From the NCBI GenBank assembly GCA_013400115.1, contig VXBP01004059.1, forward strand, positions 103,096 to 167,095: a DNA stretch of 64,000 nt, given 5' to 3'. A program made the position numbers and the translations under genes. This document shows, piece by piece, positions 59,479 to 64,000 of the stretch. The notes under the pieces are model-generated. The model saw only the letters and a program-made list of their open reading frames with translations, had not been told where the DNA came from and ran no database searches. This DNA comes from Rhinopomastus cyanomelas (taxonomy: Eukaryota > Chordata > Aves > Bucerotiformes > Rhinopomastidae). Position 1 is the first letter of the stretch. The number at the start of each line of letters is the position of its first letter.

Positions 59479-62400
59479 TATGGAAATTCACAGATTCTAC
59501 AGTGAGAAGCATCTGCCATGGCCCGTCCTGTCTTTGCTGTATGAAGCTATCTCTGAAGAAGAATTTCCCTGGACTACATCCGATACCAAATGCGTTATGG
59601 AGCCTCCAAATTCCTGAAGTGCAGCACAAGCAGTTTCATTTTCAGATATGAAAAAAACCAATCTGAGTAAATGGTCCCTTCCTGAAGTCAGCTCAAAGGA
59701 GCTGCATGACTGGCATTTTCTTTCTCTCTTTTTTTTTGTTCCCATCTTAATTCAAAACATGTATCCAAACAATGTCCGAACAGCTCTGCTTGACACAACC
59801 CTCAATCAATCAGAACAAATTACATTACCCTACACCAGCAGTGAAAGGCATCAGATGAGCTGCTACGCGCATCCAGCCCCGGCCATTTGTTCTCAGAAAC
59901 AGAGCTGTTGGCCATGCTTCAGCGGAACATGTAGCATCATAGATCTTTTTAAAAACAGACAGAAATGCCAACAGTGCAACAGAATGTACCACCGCTTAAA
60001 CAACCCAACTGGAGTTTTACTGTCCCCAGTCTCGCCTCTTCTACAGAGGTGGAGGCAGCCCAAGAATCCCAAGGGGGGGGTGGTTATCAGGCACCCAATC
60101 CAAAGAAAATGTTTATGTGACACCTCTCCTGTCACTGACAATTTAGTGAATTCCCTGAACCCCAAGGCTGTATTTTTCAGAGCTGTTGTATGAAGCCAAA
60201 TTTTCTAACAGATCCATTTCCTACAGAACCCACAGCATTACCATGTCTGCATGAGCCAGGTAACCCTATATATTTTAAACTTAGGTAGATTATACGCCTG
60301 TAAGAACATTCTTGAGTAACCGTGGTTTGTTCCACACTTAACTACAAGAACTAGCTCTTTCTCAGAAGCAGCACTCATGCAGCTGTTACCAGATGTTCCC
60401 ATCACAAACATTATGCCAAAGGGAGGCAACACTGTTACATAACCGTTCAAACCACTGCGGGCCAATGAAGCTGTTGCAGTTGACATCTCAATGAATGTTT
60501 ATTACCTGAACTGAAAAAATGCAGAAAAGCTTTACCCAAACTAACGATAGGATTTCAGGGATCATATACCCAAGACTTGAGTCTTGGTTTAGTACTTAGG
60601 ATTTGTAACAGAGTAAATCTAATGACTGCACTGCAGCTAAAGCTTAAAATGGGGATCTTCACATATACAATATTCAAGTACCGTTGGTACGGAACAACAC
60701 ATGCCTACATTCTCTAACATAGATGGCACTTAGTATTTTAAGAGGTTTATGTCACATACATTATATTTTTTATATATATATGTATTGCAACTAACAATAG
60801 TGGTTTCAGCTTTTATTCCCACTCAATGATGGGGCAACTTGAAAGATTAGTCTCGCTGCTTTGTAAGTTCTCTACAACCTCCTAGAAGACTCAACTATAA
60901 TCTTTGAGATAAAGTTGAACTGTTACATTAACAAGTATTTGTATGCTTCCTCATCTTCCTCTTCAGTCACAAAACATGAAGTAAGTCAAATATTTCAGAT
61001 AAAACAGACATTTTATTGCTGCTAACACAGTAAAGGCTTTGCTGTTGAGTTCTTAGAGGTGCTAACAACAAAGCAGTGTTTTTTTCCCCCGAATAACTAG
61101 CTTGGTTCAACACGATTTCTAAATAGTCTGAGCCAATGTGACTTTTTTCTCCATCAAAATGCTTTAGATTAATTACTACATTAATCAAGGGGCAGGGGGA
61201 AATCTGACGGCCAGCAACAGAGCTGAGCAGGAATCAGAAAACAACACTTCTCCCACAGCAAACAGATCTTCTGTGCTCTCTCAAATTTAGCTAACAGTTG
61301 CCTAATTATTTACTGTCATAGCCAGAGACATGGTCAGGAGACAGAATCTGGAGATGCACAAATATCCTGGCTTCAACTGCTAAAACAACAATGTAATTTG
61401 GTACTGCAAGATCTTCAAGATCTGTAGCCTATTCTGGCTGCAGAAGCAATGAAGAGCAATGTTTCGCTTTTCTACATTCAAAAAGGACAGGTTTTTCTGC
61501 ATAAAACTGCTCAAACCCTTTCATGACGCGGCATCATCCAGTCCCAAAGCCTTCCAAGACAGGCAATGAATTTTGCACAGCTGACTCTGCTAGTTACAGC
61601 ACTCAACAGCTGGGGCAGGGATAATTTGGCACCCTGATAATGCCCTAGATGAACACCAGGGCGTTGTACAGACTGCAAAAACCCAATCCCAGCATTAAAA
61701 TCACGGATCAGAGCTCATCTTAAAAATATAACGTCAGGACGGTTTGCATTTGATTAAAAAGATTCCTAAAGGCGGTGTTTACAAAGCTGAGCAGTGGAGA
61801 GCAATGGCAATCCCCCTTCAAAGCCTATATTGTAGCAATTCCTTTCTGATTAGATCAGCTCCCATAGCAAGGCATCAGCACAACAATCGCTGTAGTGAAG
61901 TCATACTACCGGGACTCGAGTGGGAAATCACCAACAGCTTGGAAACACATTTGACAAAATAATGTGTTTTCCAGGTTTCAAACAGATCTTAATTAAAACA
62001 AGTCCAAATCTTTACCTCCGCTGGCTGAATAAAGCATACCTCAAGTAGCAAAACACAGCATAACACAGACTGAACATAACACTAAAAACTAAGACAACAG
62101 AAACTGGATCCTTCTGAATAATTTGGGGATTTGGCTGTCACTGAAAATAGCCTGTGAACGGACCCGATGTCACCTCCATAATACGATACACGCTAGTATT
62201 TCCAGAACGTGCTTTATTTCTAAGAGAGATGTAAACGGGTTTCAGGAGCTTAATTAAAACCACTTTGTCCTCTAACACTTAAAAACCAAATCTTTCAGTC
62301 CTTCTCCTGATATACTCCCTGCTGAAATAGGAGGAATTAGGCCTAATACCCTTCCCAGGTTTTAAAGCAAACAGACAAAATGCTATGAGAACGAACCTTA

Positions 62401-63589
62401 TTAAAACAGGCTCTAGCAGCAATTCAAGGGTAATCTGAAGCAGAACAGAAGTGTTCTGGATTCAAACCAGAACAGAAAAAACAAGGATTTCTAAACATTT
62501 TCTTTATTTACAAAATAAACAGTATACTCACTTCAAAATTTTGCAAAAACAAAAACCACCCCAAATCAGTTACGCACAAAGTAACCCATGACTTGAAACA
62601 ACAGCGGATATGAAACACGGATGTGCTTTTGAAGATCACCTATTACAAACCACAATCATTTCTCAACTAAAATGCACTAACGCGCTTCTGTGCAGAAACG
62701 GTGCATATGTTCCATGGCTGCATTGACACAATGGGCAACAGACACAAAGGAGTCATTAGTCCACACCGTTAATGACACATGGAATTGCAAGCGACACAGG
62801 TATCAAGTAGACTTGGCTCAGACCAGTTGTCATGATCTAAATATCCATCTGCAGAGGGTCTGCTTTGCAATATATCACCATTCACGTAAACCCAACTATC
62901 TGTATCTTCAAATCAAGATGTCTTCAGCTATGCCACTCCCATTCCCATCAGCGGAAACCATTCAATCAAACCCTTTAGAACTGACTGGAAACACACAGCT
63001 GAAAAATTTCAGATTAAAAGAAGTCTAGCCTCTCTCCTCCCCAAATATCACAAAAAGAAATCAGGATTGCAACTGTCAGCATATGCTGTGACACGCTATG
63101 AAAACTATTTCTGGGATGATGTGATGGTTCCGTTTGAACAGTTGCCTCTGCTCCTTTTTTTCAGTTGAATTAAAATCAGACCCATGACACTTCTGATAAG
63201 CGTTTTCAGATTTAGTATCAGCAAATGCACTGAAAAACACAGTCATGGATCATGTATCCCGCACCACCTCCTCTATCATGAATCCCAAACCATCTCTTCT
63301 ATCACAATTAATTTAGGAAAGCAACCACATTTACACTTCCAGCAGGATAAATTTAGCTGGATGCATCTTTGCTACAGATAAATACCTTTTCCCCGAGAAA
63401 ACTCAGGTACTCACAAACAGATAATTCTTTGCTCTACCACCAAAACAAATCCAACCAAAAACCAAACCACAACCCCAAAAAAACCAAAAAAGACCGCAAA
63501 ACAAAACTGTCAACATCAACTGAAGCTTTCAATCTACACGCACATCGCTAAGGACCTCACCGCACCCTCAAAAATGAGATTTTTAAAGC
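59479..63589. other. Intron 1 sequence near the promoter, AT-rich
   Basis: About 4 kb between the last CR1 and the CpG island. It has a TA dinucleotide run at 60764-60782 and an A/C-rich tract at 63450-63505 (ACCAAAAACCAAACC, CCCCAAAAAAACC). No CR1 insertions and no exon recognised. The first kilobases of a first intron often hold enhancers, but nothing specific can be shown here. Confidence 0.5.
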
Positions 63590-63785
63590 TAAGCCAGCGC
63601 GCTGATGAGCAACAGCCGCTATTTTTATCTATGACAGAAGCCGCCGCTCCGCTCCGCTCTGAGCCCGCGCCGGGCCCCGTAGCCACCTCCGCTCTAGCCG
63701 CAGCGGGGCCACTCGCACCTGGCCAGCGCCGGGACTGCCACACCCGGCGAGGTCACGGCTGCGGGGGTGCGCGGGGCTGCCCTAC

Positions 63786-63876
63786 CTTTGTACCGCTCCA
63801 GCACATCCTCGTACGCCTGCAGGTACTCCTGCTCCTCCGAGTACAAGTACGCGCCTGGGGAGAGGTAGCCGGCCAT
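63786..63876 (-). CDS. DST: Dystonin coding exon 1 (N-terminal leader of a DST isoform)
   Basis: This is the first coding exon of dystonin (BPAG1), a spectraplakin that links actin, microtubules and intermediate filaments. It encodes 30 residues plus one base, starting MAGYLSPGAYLY and ending EDVLERYK, followed by the donor AAAG|GTAGGG (intron GT at 63785-63784). I recognise this leader as the N-terminus of a dystonin isoform; the exon 2 sequence that completes the split codon confirms it. The start is secure: the ATG has a strong Kozak context (GCC before it, G after it), and an in-frame TAG lies four codons upstream at 63886-63888, so this exon cannot extend further N-terminally. The leader has no glycine at position 2 and no hydrophobic stretch. 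It is therefore neither the myristoylated nor the membrane-spanning alternative N-terminus described for other dystonin isoforms. That matches the short cytoplasmic, actin-associated (a1-type) form, although the isoform label is inferred. Reading past the donor gives only intronic, GC-rich translation. Confidence 0.93.
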
Positions 63877-64000
63877 GGCCAGCCGCTAGCCCTGCCCGCA
63901 GAGGCTCCAGACCGGCGACAGCCTCGCGGCCAGCACCAGAGGAAAAACAGCGGCCGGTGGGGAGAGGAGGCGCCGCCGGCCCGGGCCCGCCCCCGCCGGT
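63877..64000 (-). other. DST: 5' leader / proximal promoter of the DST exon 1 transcript
   Basis: This is the 124 bp upstream of the start codon. It has no upstream ATG on the minus strand, so no upstream ORF is expected. The in-frame TAG at 63886-63888 fixes the start. How much is untranslated exon and how much is promoter cannot be told without transcript data. An upstream splice acceptor cannot be excluded, but none is obvious: there is only a short pyrimidine run (TGTTTTTCCTCTGG) around 63938-63951. Confidence 0.6.
63987..63993 (-). promoter_or_regulatory. GC box (Sp1/KLF-type site) upstream of DST exon 1
   Basis: The minus strand reads GGGGCGG within a longer GGCGGGGGCGGGC context, about 111 bp upstream of the start codon. 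This is a consensus Sp1/KLF site in the position expected for a TATA-less CpG-island promoter. In a sequence this GC-rich such a match can occur by chance, so its function is inferred. Confidence 0.5.

Larger units (their letters stand above)
4938..63785 (-). other. DST: DST intron 1 (58,848 bp)
   Basis: This intron separates the leader exon from the first actin-binding-domain exon. It is phase 1 and has canonical GT-AG ends (GTAGGG at the donor, CCTCCAG at the acceptor). It holds most of the window's CR1 fragments, microsatellites and assembly gaps. No additional exon with convincing splice sites and protein similarity was found. Long first introns behind alternative promoters are usual for spectraplakin genes, and intronic enhancers are plausible, but none can be shown from one sequence. 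Open frames of 60-180 codons inside it are either CR1 remnants or have no family resemblance. Confidence 0.9.
63590..64000. promoter_or_regulatory. DST: CpG island promoter of the DST leader exon
   Basis: GC and CpG content rise abruptly at about 63.59 kb, after AT-rich intron, and stay high through exon 1 to the window edge (runs such as CCGCGCCGGGCCCCG and CGCCGCCGGCCCGGG). This is the expected promoter type for a vertebrate cytoskeletal gene with alternative first exons. No TATA box is visible in the 124 bp available upstream of the ATG, so dispersed initiation is likely. The true transcription start may lie at or beyond position 64000. The boundary is judged by eye. Confidence 0.75.

Noticed and set aside
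59648..60193. 181-codon plus-strand open frame with several Cys residues (CQQC-like)
   Set aside because: No family resemblance or consistent Cys/His spacing, and it overlaps a minus-strand frame. It sits in unremarkable intron, so chance is the simplest explanation.
63694..63785. C-terminal extension of the exon 1 frame past the splice donor
   Set aside because: The frame continues into GC-rich intron by chance. The AAAG|GTAGGG donor and the phase match to exon 2 show that coding ends at 63786.
1..64000. CRISPR arrays, operons, tRNA or rRNA genes, or a bacterial defence-type system
   Set aside because: The window is vertebrate intronic DNA. No regularly spaced repeats, tRNA-like cloverleaf sequence or clustered genes were seen.

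Overview
This window is vertebrate, almost certainly bird, DNA. The evidence is a GC-rich CpG-island promoter, two spliced coding exons with canonical GT-AG borders separated by an intron of almost 59 kb, and about thirty fragments of CR1 non-LTR retrotransposons with bird-type 3' tails (repeats of the ATTCTATG type). No bacterial gene organisation is present. CR1 makes up roughly 13% of the window by my hand count, with several young-looking copies. That is high for a bird and could fit CR1-rich lineages such as woodpeckers or hornbills, but the order cannot be settled from this window. Three runs of N and one exact duplicated block mark draft-assembly joins.

The only gene supported is on the minus strand and is read right to left. 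Coding exon 1 (63786-63876, 30 codons plus one base) and coding exon 2 (4876-4937, 62 nt) join in phase. Together they give the N-terminal leader and the start of the first calponin-homology domain of dystonin (DST/BPAG1), a giant spectraplakin cytoskeletal linker. The start codon lies in a CpG island that runs to the window edge, with a GC box about 110 bp upstream and an in-frame stop four codons before the ATG. Intron 1 spans 4938-63785 and the start of intron 2 spans 1-4875. Neither contains another exon I can support.

Layout: 1-4875 is intron 2, with several CR1 pieces. 4876-4937 is exon 2. 4938-63785 is intron 1: CR1-poor at 5-14 kb, CR1-rich at 14-60 kb, with an assembly-error zone at 56.5-57.0 kb, and the CpG island begins at about 63.59 kb. 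The CR1 copies fall into at least three 3'-tail types. Type A ends in a ...CCAATCCCTAATGATTCT tail. Type B ends in ...CCAACCCTGA. Type C ends in ...AATACTGTGATACTGTGA. Older diverged copies are also present. The largest, at 23589-24542, keeps an open reading frame for the C-terminal part of the reverse transcriptase.

No previously undescribed biological system is evident. The more unusual items are recurring fused CR1 tails (a type B end joined to a type A end, with the same linker at two loci), CR1 copies inserted at other CR1 tails or in a microsatellite, and the assembly duplication.
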